NCBI GenBank assembly: GCA_902493535.1
Contig: CABUQG010000002.1
Coordinates: 1 to 64,000 of the forward strand
Direction of reading: 5' to 3'
DNA length: 64,000 nt
Origin: an uncultured Collinsella sp.
GTDB lineage: Bacteria > Actinomycetota > Coriobacteriia > Coriobacteriales > Coriobacteriaceae
Shown here in pieces: positions 13,916-22,621 of this stretch (position 1 is the first letter of the stretch; each line of letters opens with the position of its first letter). Made by a program: the position numbers and the translations under genes. The notes under the pieces were generated by a model. It saw only the letters and a program-made list of their open reading frames with translations, did not search any database and was not told the origin of the DNA.

Positions 13916-16639
13916 ATGGCAGCAACGGATATCGAGCGCGGACTCTCGACCGCCGAGGTCGAGGAGCGCATCGCCGCCGGTAAAATCAACCGCAACATGG
14001 AACTCAAGACCAAGTCGGTCAAAGAGCTCATCATCGAGAACCTCTGCACGCTGTTCAATTTGATCAACGTGATCTTGGCGTTCCTGGTCATTTTGACCGG
14101 TTCGTTTAAGAATCTGACGTTCCTGTTCGTGGTGTTCCTCAATACCGCTATTGGCGTCATCCAGTCCATGCGTTCCAAGAAGATGGTCGATAAGCTCACG
14201 CTGTTGACCTCCAAGAAGGCCATCGCGGTGCGCGACGGCGCCGAGGTGGAGCTCGACCTGGACCAGATCGTGCTCGACGACATCATCCGCCTGGGGCGCG
14301 GCGACCAGATTCCCGCTGATGCCGTGGTGGTTTCGGGCGAGGCTCTCGTGAACGAGAGCTTGCTGACGGGCGAGAGCGACCTTATCAAGAAACAGCCCGG
14401 TTCCGAGCTCATGAGCGGCAGCTTTATCGACTCGGGTCTGCTGCGCGCCCGCGTGATCCATGTCGGCGCCGACAACTACGTGGCCAAAATTAATAACGAG
14501 GCCAAGTACGTCAAAAAGGTCAATTCCGAGATCATGAACGCGCTTAACGCCATCGTGCGCTTTGCGAGCATCATCATGATCCCGCTCGGTTTGGCGTTGT
14601 TTGCCTCGAGTGTGAGCGAGCTGTGGGATGCCGCGGGAACCCCGGGCGATAGCGCGCTTTCGTGGTGCTTCTCCGAGCTGTTGGCTGGTCATGTGCCTTC
14701 GTCGGCGCTGCTGTCCACGGTGGGCGCCCTGCTGGGCATGATCCCGCAAGGCCTGGTGCTGCTGACCTCGTCGGTGCTCGCCATCGCTACGGTGCGCTTG
14801 GCCCGCCGCAAGGTGCTGGCACAGCAGCTCTACTGCATCGAGACGCTCGCTCGCGTCGACGTGCTGTGCCTGGACAAGACGGGCACCATCACGTCGGGCC
14901 GCATGGAGGTCGAGGGCACGTATCCGCTGCCTGTTGAGGGTGTTGGCTTTGGCGTGGACTCGGACGAGGCGGCTGTTCCCGTCGATACCACAGTGCTCGA
15001 TTTTGCGCTGGCTAACGTGGCACGTGCGACTTCGGCCGATGCCAACGAGACCTGCCAGGCGCTGCTCAACTATTACGCCGATCGCCCGGTCGAGGTGTCC
15101 GAGCCGCTGTCGGTCATTCCATTCTCGTCGTCTAAAAAATGGAGCGGCGCTTCTTTTGCGCAGGGCTCCTACGTAATGGGCGCCGCGCAATTTGTGCTCT
15201 CTGATCGTGCGTTTGCCCAGGTCGAGAACCGTGTCGCCGAGCTTGCCGATGCCTGCCGCGTGCTCGTGGTGGCGCGCGTGGACGGCTTTACGCCCGATGG
15301 GGATATGGTGGGCGAGGCCGAGCCCGTGGGATTTGTGACCATCCGCGACGAGATTCGTACCTCGGCGGCCGAGACCATCGGCTACTTTAACGAGCAGGGC
15401 GTGACCCTCAACGTGATCAGCGGCGACGACCCGCGTACGGTGTCGTCGATCGCGCGCGTGGTGGGCGTGCCGGGGGCGGACGCCTATGTGGACGCCACGA
15501 CGCTCGATACGCCGGCCAAGCTCGATGCCGCAGTGGACCGCTACCATGTCTTTGGTCGTGTGACCCCGCAGCAGAAGCGCGAGCTCGTGCAGGCGCTCAA
15601 GCGCCGCGAGCACACCGTGGCCATGACGGGCGACGGCGTCAACGACGTGCTGGCGCTCAAGGAGGCCGACTGTTCCGTCGCCATGGCGGCCGGCTCCGAT
15701 GCCGCGCGCAACGTGGCCGAGATCGTACTCGTCGACAACGATTTTGCCTCGATGCCCGCCGTGGTGGCCGAGGGCCGTCGCTCCATCAACAACCTGCAGC
15801 GTTCGGCCTCACTGTTCCTGACCAAGACGCTGTTCTCGATGGGCCTGGCGGCGCTGTGTATCGCGCTGCCGCCGTACCCCTTCGAGCCCATCCAGATGAC
15901 GCTCATTAACTTCTTCTGCATCGGCGCGCCGGGCTTTGTGTTGGGCCTGGAGCCCAACAATGCTCGTGTGAAGGGTGCGTTTTTGAGCAACGTACTCAAG
16001 CGTGCACTGCCGGCGTCGATTGCGGTCATTTTGGCTGCGGCGCTCGATATCTTTGTGGCGCGCGTGTTTGGCTTTAGCCAGCTCACGCTGTCTACGATGT
16101 GCCTGCTTACGTCGTGCGCGGCAAGCGTCAGCCTAATCTGGCGCATCTCGCAGCCTCTCACGCCCTTACGTGTGGTGCTCTTTGTGTTTGTAGTCGCCGG
16201 CATCCTGGTGGGCGTTATCGGATTCCCGGAGCTGCTGTCTATTGCCAACCTGTCGATGGGCCAGATGGTTATCTTGGCTGTTATCGTGGTCTTTACCTGC
16301 TCGGTGTTCTCTAAGCTCGCCACGATGATGGATTCGCTCAAGCCGCGTCGTCGTCATGCCGCAACTGGTTTTGGCCGCGGTGTGCGTGTCCGCCTGGGTC
16401 GCGGTGGCGGCAAGGTGAGCTCGACGGGCTCGACGGCCGAACGTTTTGCCAAGCGCGTCGCCGCCGACATGGCGCAGCGCCGCGAAGATCGCACCGCTCG
16501 CGAGGCCGAGGCCCGCGCACTCGAGGGCGTGGCCCAGGCCCAGCCCAAGAAAAAGAAGAGTACCGGAGCTAAGCGCTCTCGTGTGACCAAGTCCGCCCAA
16601 GGCATCAAAGTCTCGATGCCAAGCAAAAAGAAGAAGTAG
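13916..16639 (+). CDS. CtpE-like P-type ATPase (probable Ca2+ transporter)
   Basis: A cation-translocating P-type ATPase of about 907 residues. The actuator motif LLTGES, the phosphorylation motif CLDKTGTIT, the hinge MTGDGVNDVLALKEAD and about ten hydrophobic segments are all present. There is no N-terminal heavy-metal-binding domain. Overall order and phrases (SSKKWSGASFA, QGLVLLTSSVLAIATVRLARR, PFEPIQMTLINFF) match mycobacterial CtpE, reported to take up calcium; that substrate is an inference here. The final 60 residues form a lysine/arginine-rich cytoplasmic tail ending KKKK. In-frame starts exist at 13901 (GTG), 13904 and 13916 (ATG). I chose 13916 because GGGAC lies upstream, but this is not firm. 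It follows the tRNA-Arg terminator closely. Confidence 0.85.
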   Translation: MAATDIERGLSTAEVEERIAAGKINRNMELKTKSVKELIIENLCTLFNLINVILAFLVILTGSFKNLTFLFVVFLNTAIGVIQSMRSKKMVDKLTLLTSKKAIAVRDGAEVELDLDQIVLDDIIRLGRGDQIPADAVVVSGEALVNESLLTGESDLIKKQPGSELMSGSFIDSGLLRARVIHVGADNYVAKINNEAKYVKKVNSEIMNALNAIVRFASIIMIPLGLALFASSVSELWDAAGTPGDSALSWCFSELLAGHVPSSALLSTVGALLGMIPQGLVLLTSSVLAIATVRLARRKVLAQQLYCIETLARVDVLCLDKTGTITSGRMEVEGTYPLPVEGVGFGVDSDEAAVPVDTTVLDFALANVARATSADANETCQALLNYYADRPVEVSEPLSVIPFSSSKKWSGASFAQGSYVMGAAQFVLSDRAFAQVENRVAELADACRVLVVARVDGFTPDGDMVGEAEPVGFVTIRDEIRTSAAETIGYFNEQGVTLNVISGDDPRTVSSIARVVGVPGADAYVDATTLDTPAKLDAAVDRYHVFGRVTPQQKRELVQALKRREHTVAMTGDGVNDVLALKEADCSVAMAAGSDAARNVAEIVLVDNDFASMPAVVAEGRRSINNLQRSASLFLTKTLFSMGLAALCIALPPYPFEPIQMTLINFFCIGAPGFVLGLEPNNARVKGAFLSNVLKRALPASIAVILAAALDIFVARVFGFSQLTLSTMCLLTSCAASVSLIWRISQPLTPLRVVLFVFVVAGILVGVIGFPELLSIANLSMGQMVILAVIVVFTCSVFSKLATMMDSLKPRRRHAATGFGRGVRVRLGRGGGKVSSTGSTAERFAKRVAADMAQRREDRTAREAEARALEGVAQAQPKKKKSTGAKRSRVTKSAQGIKVSMPSKKKK

Positions 16640-16690
16640 CTACGCGCCCTGGCGATGTTGAATTGGTGCCTTGTTCCTGTGGGGCCGTGG

Positions 16691-16711
16691 CGATGTTATG
16701 CTCTAACATCG
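16691..16711. promoter_or_regulatory. Inverted repeat, candidate operator
   Basis: CGATGTTA, a 5-base spacer and TAACATCG form a perfect 8-bp inverted repeat 32 bases before the start of the zinc-ribbon gene. A TATGCT that could serve as a -10 box lies inside it. Its position suggests a repressor-binding site or a hairpin in the 5' leader; no regulator gene is adjacent. Confidence 0.45.
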
Positions 16712-16742
16712 ATTGTTTGAATTGCTTCGAAAAGAGGATGCC

Positions 16743-17885
16743 GTGATCTGCCCGCATTGCCTTAAGACTATCGAGGACGGCGCCTCGTTCTGCCCCTACT
16801 GCAACGCCTATGTGGGTCCGGGCGATGGTCCCGAGCACACCGAGTTCGTGTTCTGTGAGGGTTGCGGTGCCCGTCTTTCTCCGCATGATCGTACGTGCCC
16901 CAAATGCGGACGCCCCGCTCCGGGTATCCTCTCTGAGGACGCGGCCGCATCCGACCTGGCAGCGGGCCGCACGGCGGGCTTTCCGCGCCTAACGCAAGAG
17001 CAGATCGATACCGAGGTGCCTCATGCGCCGGCCTCTGCCGCTGCGGTGCTTTCGGACGCCGCCGATCCTAACGAGACCTGCGTGCTGCCGGCTTTCGATA
17101 AGGATTTCGGTATTCCCAAGGTCGATATTCCCACGCCGGTTTCCCTGCATGACGATGCTCAAAAACCCAAGCGTAAGGTGCATCCCGACGAGGACGCCTA
17201 TCACAAGCACAAGCGTCATATCCCCAAGCCGCTCATTATCATCGCGGTCCTTGCTGTCGTTTGCGGCGGTGCCTATTGGTTCGTGACGGCCGATCCCATG
17301 GGTGTCATGCCTGGCTTCTACGACCAGTTTGGCCAGGCCGCGCAGACGACCTTCCCCACGCGCCAAAAGGGCGAGGCGAATGAGGACGATACCAAGCAGG
17401 ACGATTCTGCCGAGGTGGTCCAGGAAGAAACCGTGCTCACCGATGATCAGCTCTATACCAGGCTCGACGGTCTGTATCAGACCATCGTGTCCTACGGTGA
17501 CGAGGACCAGATCGGCGAGGTCATCGATTCCTTTAACAACGGTTATCTCCGATCGCCGCTGTCCACCCGTCAGGAGCTGTCGCAGAGTGCCTATGCCCTG
17601 CGCGACCAGATTAAAAAGACGCAAGATGAGCTCAACAACCTTAAGTATCAGGACGATACGGTCTATGCGGACGACATCGCCCACTTAAAGCAGCTTGCCG
17701 AGTGGATGTATGAGCGCGTCGACGTGATTTGCCAGAGCTGGGACATCTCGCTGGCCATTCCCGATGGCGAGTCGATGAGTTCCCACCAAAGCGAGATCCT
17801 GGCGCCCATCGCGCAGAGTGGCAACAGCGCGCTGAACCAGTACGACGCCAATGTGGGTTCCTGGAAGCCGCAGCAGCGTTCCTAA
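16743..17885 (+). CDS. Zinc-ribbon membrane protein of unknown function
   Basis: A 380-residue protein with two short zinc ribbons at the N-terminus (CPHC/CPYC at Cys3, 6, 17, 20 and CEGC/CPKC at Cys38, 41, 52, 55). A disordered acidic/proline linker follows, then a basic histidine/lysine patch (about 140-162), one transmembrane helix (about 163-182) and a 190-residue helical domain predicted outside the membrane. I do not recognise that domain; it has segments likely to form coiled coils (QSAYALRDQIKKTQDELNN). The GTG start at 16743 has an AAGAGG site upstream; the earlier TTG at 16713 in the same frame has none. It is alone on its strand between the ATPase and a cyclophilin gene, with an inverted repeat in its upstream region. 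The ribbons suggest a sensor or assembly scaffold, which is inference only. Confidence 0.8.
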   Translation: MICPHCLKTIEDGASFCPYCNAYVGPGDGPEHTEFVFCEGCGARLSPHDRTCPKCGRPAPGILSEDAAASDLAAGRTAGFPRLTQEQIDTEVPHAPASAAAVLSDAADPNETCVLPAFDKDFGIPKVDIPTPVSLHDDAQKPKRKVHPDEDAYHKHKRHIPKPLIIIAVLAVVCGGAYWFVTADPMGVMPGFYDQFGQAAQTTFPTRQKGEANEDDTKQDDSAEVVQEETVLTDDQLYTRLDGLYQTIVSYGDEDQIGEVIDSFNNGYLRSPLSTRQELSQSAYALRDQIKKTQDELNNLKYQDDTVYADDIAHLKQLAEWMYERVDVICQSWDISLAIPDGESMSSHQSEILAPIAQSGNSALNQYDANVGSWKPQQRS

Positions 17886-17924
17886 AATTAGTTCGCCATA
17901 GTCGGCATAACCTACGTGCGCAAT

Positions 17925-17954
17925 TGATGTAAGCGCATGCTTATTGCTACAATT
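17925..17954 (+). promoter_or_regulatory. Promoter of the cyclophilin gene
   Basis: TTGATG (17925-17930), an 18-base spacer and TACAAT (17949-17954), 38 bases before the start codon. Both boxes are close to consensus. Confidence 0.65.
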
Positions 17955-17992
17955 CGTACAAATATGCTTTAAACGCACGAGGAAGGAACCAC

Positions 17993-18535
17993 ATGTTTGG
18001 TTTTAAGAAAGAGCTCTACACGCCCGAGTATCAGCTTGCCGGCGACGAGTGCGCCGTTATCGAGACGTCGAAGGGTACCATCAAGGTCAAGTTTGACGGC
18101 GAGGGCGCTCCCATTCATGTCGCGAACTTCTGCGAGCTTTCCACGATGGGTTTCTATGATGGCCTTAAGTTCCATCGCTATGTGCCCGGCTTTGTCATTC
18201 AGGGCGGCGACCCCAATACCCGCGATATGTCCGGCGCCGACGTCGCTGCCGGTCTTGAGGGCCCCGACGGCATGCCCGGTACCGGTGGCCCCGGCTACTG
18301 CATCAAGGGCGAGTTTGCCACCAATCCGCGCAACAGCCATGTCGATGGCGCCCTTGCCATGGCACGCTCCATGGATCCCGATTCCGCGGGTTCGCAGTTC
18401 TACTTCTGCTTGGGTGCCCAGCATAACCTCGATTCCGGTTACACCGTCTTTGGTACCACGGTCGAGGGTCTCGATGTGATTTCGCAGCTGCGTGCCGGCG
18501 ACGAGATCGTCCATGTCGAGATCGTTCACGAGTAA
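17993..18535 (+). CDS. Cyclophilin-type peptidyl-prolyl isomerase
   Basis: A 180-residue cytoplasmic cyclophilin that speeds proline isomerisation during protein folding. The catalytic segment FHRYVPGFVIQGGDP with its arginine is intact, as are GSQFYFCLG and the following TVFGTTVEGLDVI. There is no signal peptide or lipobox, so it is cytoplasmic, unlike the lipoprotein cyclophilins of some relatives. An AAGGAA site precedes the ATG, and a consensus-like promoter lies upstream. The TPR gene starts 11 bases after its stop, so the two are probably co-transcribed. Confidence 0.93.
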   Translation: MFGFKKELYTPEYQLAGDECAVIETSKGTIKVKFDGEGAPIHVANFCELSTMGFYDGLKFHRYVPGFVIQGGDPNTRDMSGADVAAGLEGPDGMPGTGGPGYCIKGEFATNPRNSHVDGALAMARSMDPDSAGSQFYFCLGAQHNLDSGYTVFGTTVEGLDVISQLRAGDEIVHVEIVHE

Positions 18536-18546
18536 AGGGGATTTCC

Positions 18547-19851
18547 TTGAATAGCCAGCTGATCCAACAGGGCCGTGCCGCTTACCGCGCGGGTGATTTT
18601 TCCGCTGCAGCCCAGATGCTTGGGGCGGCAAAAACTCCCGATGAGATTATGGGCGAGGCCGATCACCTTCGTGGCAACGCCTTGATGCACCTGGGCATGT
18701 ATGCCGAGGCCGCCGAGGCCTATGCCGCCGCCCTCAACGACGGCACCTATGGCAAGCGCGGCGCGCTGCTCACCAACCGCGGCAAGGCACTCGCCGCCGT
18801 GGGCGACTACACGACGGCCGCTCAGGCGTTCTCTGCCGCTACGCAGGACGCTTCTTATGCCACGCCGTTCAAGGCCTATCTGGGCCTGGGTAACGCGCTG
18901 TTCCAGTCGGGCGACTATGCCAACGCGGGTACTGCTTTCCGTCAGGCTGCCATCGACGGCGCCAATCCGGCTCCTGCCGCCGCACTCGGCGAGCTCGGTC
19001 GTTGCTTCATTAAGCTCGGCCGTCCGGCGGATGCCGTGGAGACCTACCGTACGGCTATCGACTTTGCCGGCCCCCGCGACGACACGCGTGCGCTCAACGC
19101 CGGCATGGGTCAGGCGCTTTCTGCCGCCGGCCGTCCCTCCGACGCACTCGACGCCTTTAACGCCGCTACTGCCGATGGTATCTACCAGCTCACCTCCGAG
19201 CAGGCCGATGAGCTTGCCCGCGTGCACGATTCGCTTGCCGCGCTGTCTGCCCAGACGGCTATGGCCACGGCTCCGGCGCCCGCGATGGACGCTCCTGCCG
19301 TCGATCCGCTCGATCCTACGGGCGCGACCGGTCAGTTTATGCCCGATCCCTCGGACACCGGCTTCTTTACGCTGTCCGAGTCCGAGATGGTCCAGCAGGA
19401 CCGTCAGGATCGTAAGCAGGCCAAGGTCCGTCGTCGCCACCGCCACACGGGTCTCAAAGTCTTCATCGTGCTGCTTCTGCTCATTTTGATCGCCGTGGGC
19501 GGTCTGGGCTTTGCCTACACGCGCGGCTTTGGTTTCCCGTCCCAGGAGTCTGTCGTTTCCGATCTGTTCCAGGCTGCCGGCGACGGTGACACCGCAAAGG
19601 CCGAGTCTTGCCTGGCCTCGAGCCTGTCCGAGGACGCCAAGTCGATGATCATCTCCTCGATTCCGCAGGGCGCCACCGTGTCCGTCGAGGGCATGGATCA
19701 GTCCATGACCGAGACGACTGCCAAGGTCAAGGCTTCGCTGTCCAAGGGCGGCGAGCAGGAGTACACCGTCAAATTCGTGCGCTCCGACAATCATATCGGC
19801 TGGGCCGTTTCCTCGCTCGATATGGATTTCTCGGCTGCTGACAACCAGTAG
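18547..19851 (+). CDS. TPR-repeat membrane protein of unknown function
   Basis: A 434-residue protein with about five tetratricopeptide repeats in residues 5-215 (phrases such as AYRAGDFSAAAQ, GNALFQSGDYANAGTAF, KLGRPADAVETY). An acidic/proline linker and a strongly basic patch (about 285-300) lead into one transmembrane helix (about 303-324). The C-terminal domain of about 105 residues should be outside the cell. That domain (VVSDLFQAAGDGDTAKAESCL...) recalls small NTF2-like or DUF4878-type extracellular domains, but I cannot confirm it. The TTG start at 18547 has an AAAGGGG site; no better ATG is near. Topology matches the zinc-ribbon protein upstream, and mreB follows, so a role in envelope assembly is possible. 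Confidence 0.8.
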   Translation: MNSQLIQQGRAAYRAGDFSAAAQMLGAAKTPDEIMGEADHLRGNALMHLGMYAEAAEAYAAALNDGTYGKRGALLTNRGKALAAVGDYTTAAQAFSAATQDASYATPFKAYLGLGNALFQSGDYANAGTAFRQAAIDGANPAPAAALGELGRCFIKLGRPADAVETYRTAIDFAGPRDDTRALNAGMGQALSAAGRPSDALDAFNAATADGIYQLTSEQADELARVHDSLAALSAQTAMATAPAPAMDAPAVDPLDPTGATGQFMPDPSDTGFFTLSESEMVQQDRQDRKQAKVRRRHRHTGLKVFIVLLLLILIAVGGLGFAYTRGFGFPSQESVVSDLFQAAGDGDTAKAESCLASSLSEDAKSMIISSIPQGATVSVEGMDQSMTETTAKVKASLSKGGEQEYTVKFVRSDNHIGWAVSSLDMDFSAADNQ

Positions 19852-19873
19852 TGACCTTATGGGATTTAGCTTT

Positions 19874-19906
19874 GCCCGGCGCTTCACCGCAAGTGAGGTG
19901 CCGGGC
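19874..19906 (+). terminator. Hairpin after the TPR gene
   Basis: GCCCGGC ... GCCGGGC arms with an inner TTCAC/GTGAG stem and a CGCAA loop. The T-tract is poor, so it is a weak terminator or an mRNA-stabilising hairpin before mreB. Confidence 0.5.
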
Positions 19907-19966
19907 TTGCGCTAGTATCATGAGCTAGTAGTTTTCCAGCAATCATCCAACACATCAGGAGTTGCG

Positions 19967-21010
19967 TTGTTTTCTTTGATGGATATGTTCTTCGGTAGCT
20001 ATGCGGGCGATCTTGCCATCGACCTCGGCACCGCAAATACGCTTGTCTCCGTGCGCGGCAAGGGCATTGTCATTCGCGAGCCCTCTGTTGTCGCCATCGA
20101 CAAGAACGACGAGCGCATCCTGGCAGTCGGTATCGAGGCAAAGCGCATGCTCGGCCGTACGCCCGGCAACATCGTGGCCGTTCGTCCCCTGAAGGACGGC
20201 GTCATCGCCGACTTCGATGTTACCGAGGCCATGCTTCGCTACTTTATCGACAAGGCTTCCGAGAAGCGCTATCCGTGGACCCCGCGTCCGCGCGTTGTCG
20301 TTTGCGTTCCCTCCGGCGTCACGTCGGTCGAGAAGCGTGCCGTCTTTGAGGCTACGATCCAGGCCGGCGCTCGCCAGGCCTACCTGATCGAGGAGCCCAT
20401 GGCTGCTGCTATCGGCGCCGACCTGCCTGTCGAGGAGCCCACCGGCTCCATGGTCATCGACATCGGTGGCGGTACCACCGAGGTTGCCGTTATCGCTATG
20501 GGCGGCATCGTCGTCTCGCAGTCCATCCGTATTGCCGGCGACGAGTTCGATCAGGCCATCCTCACGCACGTTCGCGATGCCTACAACCTTGCCATCGGCG
20601 AGCGTACGGCAGAGGACATCAAGATCAAGGTCGGTTCCGCCGTGCCGCTCAAGGACGAGCTCGACGTCGAGGTCAACGGCCGCGACGTGATCACCGGTCT
20701 GCCCAAGACCGTGCGCATCGAGAGCGAGGAGATTCGTCGCGCGCTCAACAAGCCGCTCGACGAGATGGCCAAGGCCGTCAAGGACGCACTCGACGCTACG
20801 CCTCCCGATCTTGCCTCGGACCTTATGTACTACGGCATTTTGCTGACTGGTGGCGGCGCGCTGCTGCGCGGTCTCGACGTGCGCCTGCGCGATGAGACCG
20901 GTGTTTCGGTCAACGTCAGCCCCACGGCGCTCGATAACGTCGTTAACGGCTGTGCCCGCGTGCTCGAGGCCAATGCGTTTGATGGCGGCTTCGTCCAGAC
21001 CAATGCTTAA
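19967..21010 (+). CDS. mreB: Rod shape-determining protein MreB
   Basis: A 347-residue actin-like ATPase that forms membrane-bound filaments directing lateral wall synthesis. Actin-fold signatures are present: phosphate 1 (AIDLGTANTLV, about residues 17-27), phosphate 2 (MVIDIGGGTTEVAV), the connecting loops, and the adenosine motif LTGGGALLRGLD. An N-terminal MFSLMDMFFGSY stretch is amphipathic and suits membrane binding. The TTG at 19967 lies five bases after AGGAG. The ATG at 19979 is 17 bases away, so TTG is favoured. It opens an eight-gene run with mreC, mreD, pbp2 and rodA. Confidence 0.96.
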   Translation: MFSLMDMFFGSYAGDLAIDLGTANTLVSVRGKGIVIREPSVVAIDKNDERILAVGIEAKRMLGRTPGNIVAVRPLKDGVIADFDVTEAMLRYFIDKASEKRYPWTPRPRVVVCVPSGVTSVEKRAVFEATIQAGARQAYLIEEPMAAAIGADLPVEEPTGSMVIDIGGGTTEVAVIAMGGIVVSQSIRIAGDEFDQAILTHVRDAYNLAIGERTAEDIKIKVGSAVPLKDELDVEVNGRDVITGLPKTVRIESEEIRRALNKPLDEMAKAVKDALDATPPDLASDLMYYGILLTGGGALLRGLDVRLRDETGVSVNVSPTALDNVVNGCARVLEANAFDGGFVQTNA

Positions 21011-21031
21011 TTTCCAAAAGGTGGATTCCAT

Positions 21032-22030
21032 TTGGCACGATCTTCGGGTTTCTCCACAAATCTGAATACCAAGCGACAATCAACGGGTATGCGCCCGTTG
21101 ATTGTTTTCAGCCTGATTTCGGTGTTGCTGCTCACGTTTTACATCCGCGAGGGCGAGGCAGGACCGATTCATGCCGTACGTTCGGGCGTAACGACGATTA
21201 CCTCGCCGGTGCGCTTTGTGGGCTCGGCCGTGGCGGCTCCCTTCAATGCGATCGGCAACGTGTTCTCTAACCTTACGGCGTCGCAGGACACGCTCGGCGA
21301 GCTCAAGAAGCAAAATGAGGAGCTGACCTCTAAGGTTGCCGAGCTCTCCGAGGCTCAAAAGACTGCCGAGCGCCTGGAGGGGCTGGTCGGCCTGCAGTCG
21401 ACCTACAACCTCAAATCGACCGCTGCTCGTATCGTTGGTGCCTCGGGCGATGCCTGGACCTCGACCGTAACCATCGACAAGGGCTCTGCCGACGGCCTTA
21501 CCATCAACATGCCCGTGACGAGTTCTGCCGGTGTTATCGGCCAGATTATCGAGGTATCGGCCAAAACGTCGACCGTGCGCCTGATTGGCGACGAGAACTC
21601 GGGCGTGTCCGCTATGGTGCAGGACACGCGCGCTCAGGGCATGCTGCAGGGTCAGGCTGACGGCACGCTGCGTCTTGAGTACGTGAGCGTCGACTCTGAT
21701 GTTAAGGTTGGCGACATCATCGTGACCTCGGGTATCGGCGGCGTGTTCCCCAAGGGTCTACCGCTCGGCACCGTCTCGTCGGTTGAGAAATCGGCAAACG
21801 ATGTGTACTACACCATTGTGGTGCGCGCCCAGACGACGGCCGAGAACAACGAGGAAGTGCTGGTCATCACCTCGCTGACCGACGAACAATCGGCTTCGGA
21901 TGAGGACGTGAGCACGGCCAACAGCACGCCGCAGGGAACGTCGCGCGACGCTGCGACCAAGACGAAGGACGAGAGCTCGGATGACAGTTCCGACACGTCC
22001 GAAACGACCGATTCCGGCTCGAGCGAATAG
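21032..22030 (+). CDS. mreC: Rod shape-determining protein MreC
   Basis: A 332-residue bitopic protein that links MreB to periplasm-side wall synthases. It has a short cytoplasmic N-terminus, a membrane helix (about 24-41, LIVFSLISVLLLTFYI), and a coiled coil (about 80-112, LGELKKQNEELTSKVAELS). The two-lobed beta domain contains GLTINMPVTSS and IVTSGIGGVFPKGLPLG. The last 45 residues are a Ser/Asp/Thr-rich disordered tail. The TTG start has an AAGGTGG site upstream. It is 21 bases after mreB and 11 bases before mreD. Confidence 0.94.
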   Translation: MARSSGFSTNLNTKRQSTGMRPLIVFSLISVLLLTFYIREGEAGPIHAVRSGVTTITSPVRFVGSAVAAPFNAIGNVFSNLTASQDTLGELKKQNEELTSKVAELSEAQKTAERLEGLVGLQSTYNLKSTAARIVGASGDAWTSTVTIDKGSADGLTINMPVTSSAGVIGQIIEVSAKTSTVRLIGDENSGVSAMVQDTRAQGMLQGQADGTLRLEYVSVDSDVKVGDIIVTSGIGGVFPKGLPLGTVSSVEKSANDVYYTIVVRAQTTAENNEEVLVITSLTDEQSASDEDVSTANSTPQGTSRDAATKTKDESSDDSSDTSETTDSGSSE

Positions 22031-22041
22031 GGGGCGTGTCC

Positions 22042-22608
22042 ATGGATCTACACGAGCAGGGGATGAGCTCCCGCACGTTTGTGATCGCCGCCATCGTGTG
22101 CGTGCTGCTGCAGGCAGGCCTGGCACCGCAGATCTCCATTGCGGGCGGTCGCGTCAACTTCATGATTATCCTGGTGTGCCTAAGCGTGTTCTCGGGCGAC
22201 CCGACCCGTGCCATCGTGTGCGGTTTTTGCAGCGGCTTGTTCTATGACCTGTCCGCTGCCGTGCCGGTGGGCGTTATGTCGCTCCTGCTGACCGTGGGTT
22301 CTTTTGCCCTGGTGCACAGCGCCGTCGGTCAGACGGGCGGTACCCCGAGTGCGCGCGGCGTCACGGTGGGCGCCTTCGCGCTCGTCATTAATGTGATCTA
22401 CAGCATCATCTTGCTGTTTATGGGTTTGGAGACGAGGTTTGTCGTGGCGATCTTCGGCCATGCGCTGCCGTCCTCGATCCTGACGGGTCTGGTTGCCATT
22501 CCGTTTTTGATGTCCGGCGTCGTACCGCAGTCCGGCTATGGATTCTCCGCACGTGGCGGACGCCAGACGGGTATGCGCTTTAAGCCCAAGACCCGCAAGC
22601 TCAAATAG
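22042..22608 (+). CDS. mreD: Rod shape-determining protein MreD
   Basis: A 188-residue polytopic protein with about five membrane segments, the third member of the MreBCD complex. The family pattern is visible in LLQAGLAPQISIAGGRVNFMIILV and in the segment FCSGLFYDLSAAVPVGVMSL (only part conserved: GFCSGLFYDL). The C-terminus is short and basic (KPKTRKLK). An in-frame GTG at 22036 exists, but ATG 22042 has better spacing from the AGGGGG site. It sits between mreC and pbp2 as in many bacteria. Confidence 0.9.
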   Translation: MDLHEQGMSSRTFVIAAIVCVLLQAGLAPQISIAGGRVNFMIILVCLSVFSGDPTRAIVCGFCSGLFYDLSAAVPVGVMSLLLTVGSFALVHSAVGQTGGTPSARGVTVGAFALVINVIYSIILLFMGLETRFVVAIFGHALPSSILTGLVAIPFLMSGVVPQSGYGFSARGGRQTGMRFKPKTRKLK

Positions 22609-22621
22609 GGGAGGCCCGTAG

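Noticed and set aside
13886..15613. Minus-strand open frame of 575 codons over the P-type ATPase gene
   Set aside because: His/Arg-rich translation typical of antisense frames in G+C-rich DNA; no motif.
18526..19887. Minus-strand open frame of 453 codons opposite the TPR gene
   Set aside because: The plus-strand frame has TPR motifs, a membrane helix and a ribosome-binding site; the antisense translation is Arg/Gly-rich with none.
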